Positions 45,527 through 54,248 of a stretch of 64,000 nucleotides of DNA are shown in pieces. A model generated the notes under the pieces. That model was given only the letters and a program-made list of their open reading frames with translations. It was not told where the DNA came from and searched no databases. A program made the translations under genes and the position numbers. Numbering within the stretch: position 1 is the first letter of the stretch; each line of letters starts with the position of its first letter. Source of the stretch: Chitinibacter bivalviorum (lineage in GTDB: Bacteria; Pseudomonadota; Gammaproteobacteria; Burkholderiales; Chitinibacteraceae); assembly GCF_013403565.1 (NCBI RefSeq), contig NZ_CP058627.1, forward strand, positions 558,001 through 622,000, given 5' to 3'.

Positions 45527-46489
45527 CTAGTTGCTTGTTTCATTGCGCAATAAAAAATTTGCAATACTTTGCGATAATTTATGTGGCTCAAATTTAGCAA
45601 CGTATCCATCTACACCGACTGACTGTCCTAGTTTTTGATTTGATAAGCCAGACAAAGATGAGTGCATTAGGACTGGTATACCTGCGAAGCGTGGGTCGCT
45701 TTTAATTTGTTTTGTCAGCATATATCCATCCATTTCTGGCATTTCAACATCGGTAAGTACTAAATGGATCATATCTTTAACTGCGACACCTTGAATTTCT
45801 GCTGCTTGTGCGATTCGAAGAAGCTCATCCCACGCTCTTTTCCCATTGATTGCATGTATGTGCCGGATGTCCATTGCATCGAGGGTCTGTTCAATCTGAC
45901 TTCTTGCTACTAGGGAGTCATCAGCAAAAAATACAGTTTTATTGATCACTTTCTGATTTTGAATCACGGTTGATGTGTCGACCCGATTGCTATTTTGCGT
46001 TGTTTCTGCTAGCACCTTTTCTACATCAAGCATCATGACTAGCTTGCCATTTTCTAGCTCTGTCACCGCAGTGACTAGTCCACCCATTTGCATGGTTAGC
46101 ATATCGGGCGGTACTCGCATAACAGACCAATCGAGTCGCAAAATAGTATCAACAGCTTCAACTAAAAAACCTTGGGTGTGACCGTTGTACTCAGATACGA
46201 TCATAATTTCTGGTCGGCTTTCGGTTTGAATGCCTGCGTAGCGTGCTAAATCAATGACTGGCACTAATGAGCCGCGCAGGCTGACCATACCTTCTACGGA
46301 AGACGGCATGTCTGGAGCTTGGGTAATTTCAGGTGTACGCATTACTTCACGAACTTTGAACACATTAATGCCAAATGTTTCGCGTCGACCTGAGCGTTGA
46401 TCTAAGCCCAGTGTGAACAGCAGAATCTCTAGCTTGTTTGTGCCGGCTAGTTTGGTCCGTGCATCAATATTTTTGAGAAGTTCTGACAC
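45527..46489 (-). CDS. cheV: CheV coupling protein, paralogue 2
   Basis: This 320-residue second CheV has the same two-domain layout (CheW-like domain with INVFKVREVMRTPEI and GMVSLRGSLVPVIDLARY; receiver with FFADDSLVARSQI and LVLTDVEMPEMDGYML). It is clearly a tandem paralogue of the neighbouring gene. It differs by a short insertion, LDQRSGRRETF, before INVFKV and by the inter-domain linker. It is the promoter-proximal gene of the leftward che set. Two CheVs with different linkers suggest distinct receptor preferences, but this is inference. Confidence 0.95.
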   Translation of the reverse strand: MSELLKNIDARTKLAGTNKLEILLFTLGLDQRSGRRETFGINVFKVREVMRTPEITQAPDMPSSVEGMVSLRGSLVPVIDLARYAGIQTESRPEIMIVSEYNGHTQGFLVEAVDTILRLDWSVMRVPPDMLTMQMGGLVTAVTELENGKLVMMLDVEKVLAETTQNSNRVDTSTVIQNQKVINKTVFFADDSLVARSQIEQTLDAMDIRHIHAINGKRAWDELLRIAQAAEIQGVAVKDMIHLVLTDVEMPEMDGYMLTKQIKSDPRFAGIPVLMHSSLSGLSNQKLGQSVGVDGYVAKFEPHKLSQSIANFLLRNETSN

Positions 46490-46681
46490 GTGCTGGCTCC
46501 ATGTTTTCGTCGTTGAGCAGAGCTTATGAATATCGGCATGTTCACACGTTTACTTTAGGGGAAACACGCTGTCATTCAGATTTGCTCAGGTTGATTCGAT
46601 AGTCGCATTACAATCAATCGTAACCGCTGTGATTAAGCCATTTATAATGCAAAAATAGCAAAGCAACAAGGACGCATTTCT

Positions 46682-47869
46682 GTGGCAAGCGAAGACCAGC
46701 AAATCAATTCCAAGGAGCTTGAAGAGGCATTTGCTCTTTTTACCGAAGCTTCTCATCAATTATCAAATGCTTATGCAGTTTTGCAGCAGGATGTTGCGTC
46801 ACTAACAGAACAGTTAGCCGTTGCAAATGGCAATCTAAAGCAGCAGTATGAAGAGAAGGCTGTGTTGTCCCGGCGACTCAGTTTGCTGCTTGATCGATTG
46901 CCTGCTGGGGTGCTAGAGGTCTCTGAGTTGGGCCTGATTGTTCGCTGTAATGAACGCGCACTGGACTTGTTGGGCCGCTCGCTTGACGGATTGAACTGGG
47001 ATGAGTTTTTTTACCGCCATTTCACTGTAACTAGCGAAACTACCATCTACGAGTTTAATGCAGAAGCAATAAAAAAATATTTCACTATTGAACAGGTAAA
47101 GATTTCTGAAGAAGCCGTTTCTGTTGTGCTTTTGCACGACGTCAGTTCAGCAGTGGAGATGCGCGAAATTTTGGCGCGTAATGAGCGCTTAGTTGCAATG
47201 GGGCAGATGGCAGCTGGGTTAGCGCATCAGCTTAGAACGCCGATGGCTGCAGCTTTATTGTATGTTGGTCATTTACAAAGAGAGCAATTGCTAGAGGCTG
47301 ATCGCATTAAATTTGCGGCTAAAGCAACTGAGCGTTTAAAGCGCCTTGAAGTCTTAGTGCAAAATATGCTGCTTTTTGTGCGCGGGCAGCCGCAGGAGGT
47401 CTCATCTGTGTCAATTGGTGAGGTGGTGCAAGACGCGTTGGCAGAGGTAAGGTCTATTTTTGAGCCATCAGGGTTGCAAATTGATCTGCAAAATAACTTG
47501 GTTGATACCAAAGTATTAGCCAACTTTAAAGAGCTCAGTGGTGCAATTGGCAACTTACTAGAGAACGCATGCCAAGCGTCTAAACCGGGGCAGCACGTTA
47601 TCTGCAAATTAGAACTAAATGCGGGGCAAGTAGAAATCTCGATTATTGATTCGGGAGTTGGTATTCCAAAGGCAACCCTTGAGCGCCTATTCGAGCCATT
47701 TTTTACGACGCGTAAGGGTGGAACGGGTTTAGGGCTTGCAATCGTTCGTAATTTAATTTCAAGCTATGGTGGTGAGGTAAGTGTTACCTCAACTCCAAAT
47801 TTCGGTAGTGTTTTTAAGATTTGCTTGCCTCGCGTGCTAGAGGCAACTAATGTGTCAGGACAAGGGTAA
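46682..47869 (+). CDS. FlrB/FleS-like cytoplasmic sensor histidine kinase
   Basis: The 395-residue protein has an N-terminal coiled coil (about 10-70), a PAS-like domain (about 65-155; LLDRLPAGVLEV), a HisKA domain with His182 in GLAHQLRTPMAAALL, and an ATPase domain with GNLLENACQASKPG, DSGVGIP and GGTGLGLAIVRNLISSYGG. The coiled-coil/PAS layout and the H-box follow FlrB/FleS, the kinase that activates class III flagellar genes in gamma-proteobacteria. There is no membrane segment. The usual partner FlrC/FleR gene is not adjacent. A GTG start at 46682 has aagga 11 bases upstream; TATAAT is at 46643-46648. Confidence 0.87.
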   Translation: MASEDQQINSKELEEAFALFTEASHQLSNAYAVLQQDVASLTEQLAVANGNLKQQYEEKAVLSRRLSLLLDRLPAGVLEVSELGLIVRCNERALDLLGRSLDGLNWDEFFYRHFTVTSETTIYEFNAEAIKKYFTIEQVKISEEAVSVVLLHDVSSAVEMREILARNERLVAMGQMAAGLAHQLRTPMAAALLYVGHLQREQLLEADRIKFAAKATERLKRLEVLVQNMLLFVRGQPQEVSSVSIGEVVQDALAEVRSIFEPSGLQIDLQNNLVDTKVLANFKELSGAIGNLLENACQASKPGQHVICKLELNAGQVEISIIDSGVGIPKATLERLFEPFFTTRKGGTGLGLAIVRNLISSYGGEVSVTSTPNFGSVFKICLPRVLEATNVSGQG

Positions 47870-47952
47870 GTTTGTTTGCTAGTTGAACAAACCAGCGACA
47901 ATTGCGAATGTTCGTTTTTTAAATTACAGCTTAGCGAAAGGTTGATATAAGC

Positions 47953-48258
47953 ATGACTCCTACGGTACAAATTGAAGGCAGTGTAGGCCGAGTGATCTTG
48001 TCGGGGCAGTTTGATTTCAGTGCTCATCGTGAGTTTCGCCAAGTGTGTGAATCTATCATCACCAATCCAGACATTAAAGAAGTCCTCGTAGACTTTCAAA
48101 ATGTAAACTACCTGGATAGTTCAGCACTGGGCATGTTGCTTCTGTTGAAGGAAAAAATTTCTGCGGCGAGCAAAACACTCGCTCTGGTGAACTGCAGAGA
48201 TACCGTGAAGCAAGTACTAGAAATCGCTTGTTTCGGTAAGATTTTTACAATTCGCTGA
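47953..48258 (+). CDS. STAS anti-anti-sigma factor (HsbA-like)
   Basis: This 101-residue single STAS domain has the switch serine in NYLDSSALGMLLLL (Ser56/Ser57), where partner kinases phosphorylate. Length and context match HsbA of Pseudomonas aeruginosa, an anti-anti-sigma factor that titrates FlgM when unphosphorylated and partners a diguanylate cyclase when phosphorylated. The HsbR-like gene starts 13 bases downstream. Orthology is inferred from gene order and domain; partner identity here is not shown by sequence alone. Confidence 0.88.
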   Translation: MTPTVQIEGSVGRVILSGQFDFSAHREFRQVCESIITNPDIKEVLVDFQNVNYLDSSALGMLLLLKEKISAASKTLALVNCRDTVKQVLEIACFGKIFTIR

Positions 48259-48271
48259 AAATAGGCATTTC

Positions 48272-50002
48272 ATGAAGATCTTAGTCGTTGACGATACCGA
48301 GGCGATACTTTTACTCATCTCTCGATTTGTTGAGGCTTTAGGTCATCAAGCTATCTTGGCTCGAAACGGCCAAGAAGCCATTGATGTATGGCGAGCTGAA
48401 CGTCCAGATCTGGTATTAATGGATGTCATGATGCCCATTATGTCTGGCCCCGAAGCTGCGGTGCAGATCAAAGCTGAGTCGGGTGCAACTTGGGTGCCCA
48501 TTGTTTTTGTGACTGGGGTCGGCGAAGAAAATGCACTGGCGGATGCAATTGAGCGCGGTGCAGATGACTACATCAATAAACCAGTCAATTTTCGTGTTCT
48601 TGAGGCCAAGCTCAAAGCCTTTGGGCGTACGCTTGACCTGAATCGCAAGGTCAGAGAGCAATCTCAGACCCTTGCTGATTACTATGAACATGCTGAAGAA
48701 GAAAAGCGGGTCGTTCGCCATTTGATGGAACAAATGGTCAATTCTGAACGACTTGCTGATCCACAATTTGAATATTGGCTCTCACCCGCCGAGAGCCTGT
48801 CTGGCGACTTGATTGCCGCTGCTCGCACTCCAGGTCAAGCTTTGCATATATTGCTTGCCGATGGTATTGGGCATGGGCTCACCGCCGCGCTCAATGTTCT
48901 GCCTCTGACTCAACCTTTTTACAGCATGACTGAAAAAGGCTATTCAATCAGCGATATTCTGTTTGAAATGAATAGCAAGGTTCGGCAGGTCTTGCCGATC
49001 GGGCGCTTCGTATGTGTCGCTTTAATTTCGATCGATGAAGTGGGCGGCACCGTTGAGGTCTGGAATGGTGGCATGCCACCTATTCAGGTTCTCAATGCGC
49101 AAGGAGAGGTGAGTCGCGTTTGCAATTCTGGCAACCTGCCTTTGGGCATTGTGCCATCTCATTCTTTGGATTTAGTGCCTGAACGGCTGTACTTCAAAGA
49201 GCCTGGCTTTATTGTGGCTTATTCGGATGGTTTGGTTGAGGCACGAAATAAACAAAAAGCAGAGTTTGGTCTTGATGCGCTGTTAGCGACGTTAGCTAAA
49301 TCATCTAAAGATTCAATGATTGCGAATGTGCAAGCTGAGTTAAGTGAATTTCTAGCTGGTGAACAGCATCATGATGATGTTTCACTGGTGGTGGCGCAAT
49401 TCGGAGTCGATGGTTTAGAGCTTAACAAAGCGGCCCCTGTTGAAACTAATGTTGAAAAATTTGAAGATATCTCGCCGCAATTTAGTCAAACGGCCGATTG
49501 TAATTGGCGCTATAGCTTGATTTTGAGTGCGCAAGAGCTGCGCTACCTCAATACCATTCCGTTTATGATGTCCTTTGTGAAGGAAATCAAAACCTTAACG
49601 CATGTTCAATCAGATGTCTTTTTGATTTTAACTGAGCTTTTTGTGAATGCGCTGGATCATGGTTTATTGTTGATGGATTCAAAAATGAAATCCGATCCTG
49701 ATGGTATGGAAAGCTATTTGGCACAAAGAGCTGAACGATTAGCGAATTTGCAAGAAGGCAAGATTGAAATTGATTTGATGGGTTTGAAATATAAAGATTC
49801 TGAAGTTTTAAAAATCCGCCTCAAAGACAGTGGCCTCGGCTTTGATTGGGCTGATACCTACAATGCTAACGATAAAAGTGCGATTCCATCGGATAGCTTT
49901 GGACGAGGTGTCACTTTAGTTCGTGCCCTAGCGATGAAGGTGCAATATATAGGCTTGGGGAACGAAGTTGAAGTGTATTACATGCCACCCAAAGCAACTT
50001 AA
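48272..50002 (+). CDS. Response regulator with PP2C phosphatase and kinase domains (HsbR-like)
   Basis: This 576-residue protein has a receiver domain (1-120; acid pair Asp7-Asp8, phosphoacceptor Asp51 in LVLMDVMMPIMSG) and a short coiled coil. A SpoIIE/PP2C phosphatase domain (about 165-385; SLSGDLIAA, LADGIGHGLTAALN, HHDDVSLVV) and a C-terminal HATPase_c domain (about 420-570; TELFVNALDHG, LKDSGLGFDW, GRGVTLVRAL) complete it. This is the HsbR domain order. The receiver would switch the protein between dephosphorylating and phosphorylating the STAS protein next door. The 3' end converges with the unknown gene on the other strand, four bases apart. Confidence 0.9.
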   Translation: MKILVVDDTEAILLLISRFVEALGHQAILARNGQEAIDVWRAERPDLVLMDVMMPIMSGPEAAVQIKAESGATWVPIVFVTGVGEENALADAIERGADDYINKPVNFRVLEAKLKAFGRTLDLNRKVREQSQTLADYYEHAEEEKRVVRHLMEQMVNSERLADPQFEYWLSPAESLSGDLIAAARTPGQALHILLADGIGHGLTAALNVLPLTQPFYSMTEKGYSISDILFEMNSKVRQVLPIGRFVCVALISIDEVGGTVEVWNGGMPPIQVLNAQGEVSRVCNSGNLPLGIVPSHSLDLVPERLYFKEPGFIVAYSDGLVEARNKQKAEFGLDALLATLAKSSKDSMIANVQAELSEFLAGEQHHDDVSLVVAQFGVDGLELNKAAPVETNVEKFEDISPQFSQTADCNWRYSLILSAQELRYLNTIPFMMSFVKEIKTLTHVQSDVFLILTELFVNALDHGLLLMDSKMKSDPDGMESYLAQRAERLANLQEGKIEIDLMGLKYKDSEVLKIRLKDSGLGFDWADTYNANDKSAIPSDSFGRGVTLVRALAMKVQYIGLGNEVEVYYMPPKAT

Positions 50003-50006
50003 TTGC

Positions 50007-50858
50007 TCAAATATAATGACTCAGACTGGCTAGCCCAAAACAACCTAGCCAGCTCGCAAATAGCAAATGCCATGCTTTTGGCGTCTTTGCTGAAACAATC
50101 GCGATCCCCGCCATCCACGCAAATCCTCCTGCTACACCCCAATAGTGGGGCAAGTGCCCAATAATCCAGCTATTGATATACGCCAGTAGTAGCCAAGGTG
50201 CTGCAGCTACGCCGGCCTTCTGGAAGGGGCTGAACTCAGTAGTGGGGGCTAAAGCCGGTAAATTATGGAGTAATGGCGGCAAAAAAGCATCGCAATCATT
50301 TTTTAAGCCTTTGACTAAGGTGAGGCTGACTTCCGGTTTGATTCCTGCCGCCAATAAGATGCTGGGCAAGCCTAAACTCGCTTCTGATCCCGGGAGTGCG
50401 TTTTCTGCATCTAATGTGTCTGCGGTGTTGCGAGCTGGGTTTTTGCGGATGACTTGCCATATTTGCCAGGCCGCACCACCTAGCCCCAAGCACCACGCTG
50501 CAAATTGTTGACTCGCCGCTAAGCGTTGTACACCCGCCAGCAATGCCATCAGTGACCCAGAGAAAAGTAAGGCATCATTGAGTTTTTGCTGGAAAAACTC
50601 AGTCTGACAATTCGCAGCTTGCTGATAAAGATGCGCACCTTTGATTTTTAGTCTGATGAGTATATTGCTGCAAGCATTAATGCCAATGGTTCTTACGACC
50701 ATACCTAGTGCATGTACTCGTGGGGTGCGGGTGGCGGGGGCTAGCGTTTGTGCTATTTCCAACCAATACCATTGGCGTGCATGGCCGGATTCAAGGTCCG
50801 ATAATAATAAAATCAGCCAGCATTGCTCTGCGTCACTCAGTGGCTTGAAGAGACTCAT
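50007..50858 (-). CDS. Unknown protein with C-terminal membrane helices, coupled to ubiA
   Basis: The 283-residue protein is not recognised. Residues 1-75 look soluble; about 95-135 and 205-283 are hydrophobic and predict several membrane helices, for example SGSLMALLAGVQRLAA and WMAGIAIVSA. The start at 50858 is chosen because its A is also the last base of the ubiA stop (TAATG), a coupling arrangement. The longer open frame reads through ubiA sequence and is rejected. Being third in ubiC-ubiA-this gene suggests a membrane or quinone-related role, but nothing in the sequence shows it. Confidence 0.65.
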   Translation of the reverse strand: MSLFKPLSDAEQCWLILLLSDLESGHARQWYWLEIAQTLAPATRTPRVHALGMVVRTIGINACSNILIRLKIKGAHLYQQAANCQTEFFQQKLNDALLFSGSLMALLAGVQRLAASQQFAAWCLGLGGAAWQIWQVIRKNPARNTADTLDAENALPGSEASLGLPSILLAAGIKPEVSLTLVKGLKNDCDAFLPPLLHNLPALAPTTEFSPFQKAGVAAAPWLLLAYINSWIIGHLPHYWGVAGGFAWMAGIAIVSAKTPKAWHLLFASWLGCFGLASLSHYI

Positions 50859-51721
50859 TATCGAATCCAAAAATCCAGCGCGATTGCGGCAAATATGACC
50901 GCGCCCACGCGATTGTTGCTCAAAAATGCGGCAAAACAAGCTGAGCGATCGCGATGACGAATTTGCGGGTACTGCAACAATATCAACGCGCTCGCCAGTC
51001 CAAGTCCCAGATAATAAATCGTTCCCATCGGCACCCATTGACCGATCAAATACATTACGGCAATAAATCCGGCGTGGCATAGCATTACGGCAGCCACATC
51101 GTATTGGCCGAAAGTAATGGCAGATGTTTTGATGCCGATTTTTAGATCATCGGGTTTGTCAACGATGGCGTATTCGGTGTCGTAGGCGACGGTCCACAGT
51201 AAATTGGCCAACATCATCGCCCAAGCAAGCAGAGGGATTTCCCCGCGCTGCGCGGCAAAGGCCATCGGAATGCCAAAACTGAATGCGATGCCTAGGTAGG
51301 CTTGAGGCACCGGTAAAAAACGCTTGGTAAATGGATAGCTGGCGGCCAGAAATAGCGCTGGGATCGTCAGGCTCAGAGCTAGCGTATTGAGCGGTAAAGC
51401 AATCAGCAGGGCGAGCAAAGCCATTGCTGCGGCCAAGTATAAAGCTTCGCGTGAACGAATTTCACCCGCGGCCAAAGGGCGTGCTTGCGTGCGGGCTACA
51501 TGCCCATCAAAGTCTCGATCAGCCCAGTCATTGATGACGCATCCGGCTGAGCGCATCAAAAAAGTACCCAAGCAAAATATGACGACCAAAGACCAATCTG
51601 GCCGGCCAGTGCCTGCAATCCACAGCCCCCATAGGGTGGGCCACAGTAGCAGCAAGGTGCCAATGGGCTTGTCCATTCGGGCGAGGCGGTAGTAAATCGA
51701 AAGTCGGTGCTGAAGTGTCAT
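50858..51721 (-). CDS. ubiA: 4-hydroxybenzoate octaprenyltransferase UbiA
   Basis: This 287-residue membrane enzyme attaches the polyprenyl tail to 4-hydroxybenzoate in ubiquinone synthesis. It has the two Asp-rich motifs of the UbiA family: INDWADRDFDGHVARTQARP and DTEYAIVDKPDDLKIGIKTS. About eight to nine hydrophobic helices surround them. The ATG at 51721 overlaps the ubiC stop (ATGA), so it is coupled to ubiC, which makes its substrate. The open frame reaches further upstream through ubiC and is not used. Confidence 0.96.
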   Translation of the reverse strand: MTLQHRLSIYYRLARMDKPIGTLLLLWPTLWGLWIAGTGRPDWSLVVIFCLGTFLMRSAGCVINDWADRDFDGHVARTQARPLAAGEIRSREALYLAAAMALLALLIALPLNTLALSLTIPALFLAASYPFTKRFLPVPQAYLGIAFSFGIPMAFAAQRGEIPLLAWAMMLANLLWTVAYDTEYAIVDKPDDLKIGIKTSAITFGQYDVAAVMLCHAGFIAVMYLIGQWVPMGTIYYLGLGLASALILLQYPQIRHRDRSACFAAFLSNNRVGAVIFAAIALDFWIR

Positions 51722-52251
51722 GGCGCAGAATGAAATGGCGGTGATAAAAAGACTTCGGTGACCAGCAATTGATCTTGGCCCGCATAAAAGATCGACCTTC
51801 TGGCCCATAAAGTGCGTGCCTGTGGCCCTGCGGCGGCCACCGCTTGTTGCCAGAGCGGATGACGGCGATTGAGCTGTCGCCACGCCAGTGCTGAGCGTTT
51901 GATCGTTGGGTCGGCAAATAATAGCGCACCGAGTGGCCGACTCCCGGTGCGGCCAAACAAATGAAACCCACGCTTTAAGCTGCCACGCTGGGTAATGCTA
52001 TGCGCGTAGATCACGGCTTGGCCAGCTGAACACAATAAGACCTCGCGCGTCGCCACTAATGCATTCGTGAGGCCGAGTATCGCGCGTTCATCTTGGTGTG
52101 GCGGATAAAAACCTTGCCGCAAGACACGGACAGAGAACTGCGGAAAATGGGAGATTAAACGTCGCGTCAATGAGCCTCGCTCGCTAAGCCAGGGGCGTAA
52201 ATCGCGCGGCGCGCGAACGAGCGGGGTGCGCCAAAAGGCGGTGTGGGGCAT
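51718..52251 (-). CDS. ubiC: Chorismate--pyruvate lyase UbiC
   Basis: This 177-residue enzyme splits chorismate to 4-hydroxybenzoate and pyruvate, the first committed step of ubiquinone synthesis. The pattern WLSERGSLTRRL near residue 22-33, followed by ATREVLLCSAGQAVIYAHSI and RPLGALLF, is typical of UbiC. The catalytic glutamate is expected in the C-terminal part; the motif FYAGQDQLLVTEVFLS is present. The start at 52251 is an ATG; an upstream TTG is unlikely. It is first in ubiC-ubiA-unknown. Conservation of UbiC is low in general, but the operon supports the call. Confidence 0.9.
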   Translation of the reverse strand: MPHTAFWRTPLVRAPRDLRPWLSERGSLTRRLISHFPQFSVRVLRQGFYPPHQDERAILGLTNALVATREVLLCSAGQAVIYAHSITQRGSLKRGFHLFGRTGSRPLGALLFADPTIKRSALAWRQLNRRHPLWQQAVAAAGPQARTLWARRSIFYAGQDQLLVTEVFLSPPFHSAP

Positions 52252-52371
52252 ACAGATAGCTTCAGTCGGCAATGCCGCGATTATGCCACAAGCGCGCCTT
52301 GCCGTTTTACTCGTGCACTTGCTGCTGTGCAGATGCTGATTTGCTAACGGTAATTGTTATAAATATGATCT

Positions 52372-52420
52372 GGGTATATCAATAAAGGCCATTTAAATAA
52401 ACATCTGGATTGATATACCC
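52372..52420. repeat. 49-bp palindromic element, copy 6
   Basis: Exactly 49 bases with 12-base perfect terminal arms (gggtatatcaat/attgatataccc). It lies 5 bases after the flagellin stop and is the only hairpin visible at that 3' end. The far side faces the ubiC start. Confidence 0.87.
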
Positions 52421-52425
52421 ATGCA

Positions 52426-53250
52426 TTATGATCCTAATAAGCTCAAGACTTGCTTGCTCGATGCATTGGCTAGCGCTTGCATCGCCAGACCGGCCTCGGC
52501 GCGAATCGCATTTTGTGCCAGAGCGGCGGTTTGAGAGGCGTAATCAGTATCGGCAATGCGGCTTTTGGCGGCGGATTGGTTCTCGACACTGGTTTGTAAA
52601 TTATTGATGCTCGACTCAATGCGATTTTGGAACGCGCCTAAATTACTGCGTTCACCACTAATCGTTTGCAGATTTTGATCCAACAGCGACAAGCTGGCGC
52701 TGGCGGACGCGCTGCTGGATAAATCAATTTGGCCTGAAGTTGTACCCAAGGCATTGTTGCTAGCGAGGTTGCTGGTGTTCAGACTCAGTTGTTGATCAGC
52801 GTTGGCCCCGCCTTGAAAGTTGAAATTACCGCCTTGCAAAATGGCCTGCCCATTAAATTCGGTATTTTTTATGATGTCCTGATTGCTTTGGCTCAGTTGA
52901 TTGACTTCGGCTTGCATCGCCTGCCGATCGCTCGCCGACAAAGTGCTATTGCCCGCCGCCACAGTTAGCTCGCGAATGCGGGCGGTATTGTCTGAAATTG
53001 AGGAAAGCGCGCCTTCGGCCGTTTGCGATAAGGACACGGCGTCGTTTAGATTACGAATCCCTTGGCTATTGCCTAAAATCTGGGCGGCGAAGCGCTCAAC
53101 AATCGCCGAGCCTGCGGCATCATCGGCGGCAGAATTAATCCGCTTGCCAGATGAAAGCGCCGTCAGGTTTTTGTTTTGCGCCTCTTGCGCGCTATTGGTA
53201 AAACGCTGCGCTGATAGAGAGGGCAGATTGGTATTGGGAGTGACCATCAT
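52426..53250 (-). CDS. fliC: Flagellin, short form
   Basis: This 274-residue flagellin consists of the conserved N-terminal D0/D1 region (NTNLPSLSAQRFTNSAQ, LSSGKRINSAADDAAG, IRNLNDAVSLSQTAEGAL) and C-terminal D1/D0 region (LGAFQNRIESSINNL, ending KQVLSLLGS). It has only a short middle and almost no D2/D3 domain, so the filament surface should be simple. ggagg lies 7 bases before the ATG. No other structural flagellar gene is nearby. A sigma-28 promoter was sought upstream, but no good match was found. Confidence 0.94.
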   Translation of the reverse strand: MMVTPNTNLPSLSAQRFTNSAQEAQNKNLTALSSGKRINSAADDAAGSAIVERFAAQILGNSQGIRNLNDAVSLSQTAEGALSSISDNTARIRELTVAAGNSTLSASDRQAMQAEVNQLSQSNQDIIKNTEFNGQAILQGGNFNFQGGANADQQLSLNTSNLASNNALGTTSGQIDLSSSASASASLSLLDQNLQTISGERSNLGAFQNRIESSINNLQTSVENQSAAKSRIADTDYASQTAALAQNAIRAEAGLAMQALANASSKQVLSLLGS

Positions 53251-53475
53251 TTTGAGCCTCCGCTGGGGTAGTGATCAAAATATACAGCTTAAAAATAGCA
53301 CTGAATCAATGCTTTAGCGATTATGGGTGACTGACGGTTTCGCTCGCTATCAGAGCATAAGACCGGTGTACTTGGGTTTAGTTTCAAACTAGGCCTGCGT
53401 CGCGGCAAACTGTTGCGCTGTATTGAGCAGGTGATTGTGCTGGAGTGCAGCGCTGATCTCACTTAGCATGTTGGC

Positions 53476-54198
53476 ATGATGAAATCTTCAATTTTTCGCC
53501 CAACAACGCCGCAAATGACCGCATTTCGCGCTGGTTTTTTGGCGACCTTGCCGATGCAATTGGGCGTTGCGCCATTTGGGCTGATTTTTGGTACTTTGGC
53601 TGCGCCATCCGGATTGCCGCCGTGGGCGGCGTTGGCGATGTCGCTGTGTGTCTATGCAGGCTCAGCGCAGTTTTTGGCCTTGACGCTGCTGGCGGCGAGC
53701 GCGAGCTGGCCGGTGATTGTGCTGACTACCTTGGTTGTGAATGTCCGTCATGCCTTGTATAGCGCGACTTTGCAGGGGCCGTTGGCCTATTTGCCCTTTT
53801 GGCGGCGCGCTGGATTGGCTTATTTCCTAACGGATGAAACCTTTGCCGCCGTGCAGGGCGGGATTAATCAGCAGATCGCCCCCATCGGTGCGTATATGTT
53901 GGGCTCAGGCGTGTGTAATGGCGGAACGTGGCTGTTGTTTACCGCCATCGGGATTGGGCTTGGTCAAGCGATTCCTGAAATTCAACACTGGGGCTTGGAG
54001 TTTGCGATGGTGGCGACTTTTACCGGCATCGTCGTACCCATGCTGGTGTCGCGTGCGCAAATATGTGCGGCCTTGCTGGCGGGGCTCACTGCGCTGCTGT
54101 GTAATGGATTGCCCTATAAATTAGGCTTGCTGTTGGCCGTGTTTGCTGGCGTAAGTGCCGGGCTATATGCCGATCGCTGGGTTTCTCAGCCGCGCTGA
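53476..54198 (+). CDS. azlC: AzlC-family branched-chain amino acid exporter subunit
   Basis: This 240-residue membrane protein is the large subunit of the AzlC/AzlD (LIV-E) exporter. Visible family segments are QLGVAPFGLIFGTLA near 27-42, YAGSAQFLALTLL near 60-72, VNVRHALYSATLQ near 91-103 and YFLTDETFA. The smaller AzlD gene follows, with 87 bases between them that contain a 49-bp element. The gene is divergent from flagellin. The exported compound is probably a branched-chain or related amino acid, but this is a family inference. Confidence 0.9.
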   Translation: MMKSSIFRPTTPQMTAFRAGFLATLPMQLGVAPFGLIFGTLAAPSGLPPWAALAMSLCVYAGSAQFLALTLLAASASWPVIVLTTLVVNVRHALYSATLQGPLAYLPFWRRAGLAYFLTDETFAAVQGGINQQIAPIGAYMLGSGVCNGGTWLLFTAIGIGLGQAIPEIQHWGLEFAMVATFTGIVVPMLVSRAQICAALLAGLTALLCNGLPYKLGLLLAVFAGVSAGLYADRWVSQPR

Positions 54199-54248
54199 TT
54201 GCATGCTTTTGAGTCGCATCTTGAAGCCGATTGTGTTGCAGTTGGTAT

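Noticed and set aside
50007..51080. Longer version of the unknown gene after ubiA (357 residues)
   Set aside because: The extra 74 residues are read out of frame through ubiA; the TAATG overlap at 50858 gives a natural coupled start.
53251..53330. Sigma-28 promoter for flagellin (TAAAGC... and GCTATTTT)
   Set aside because: The spacing between the boxes is about two bases too short and the -10 is poor, so I do not list it.
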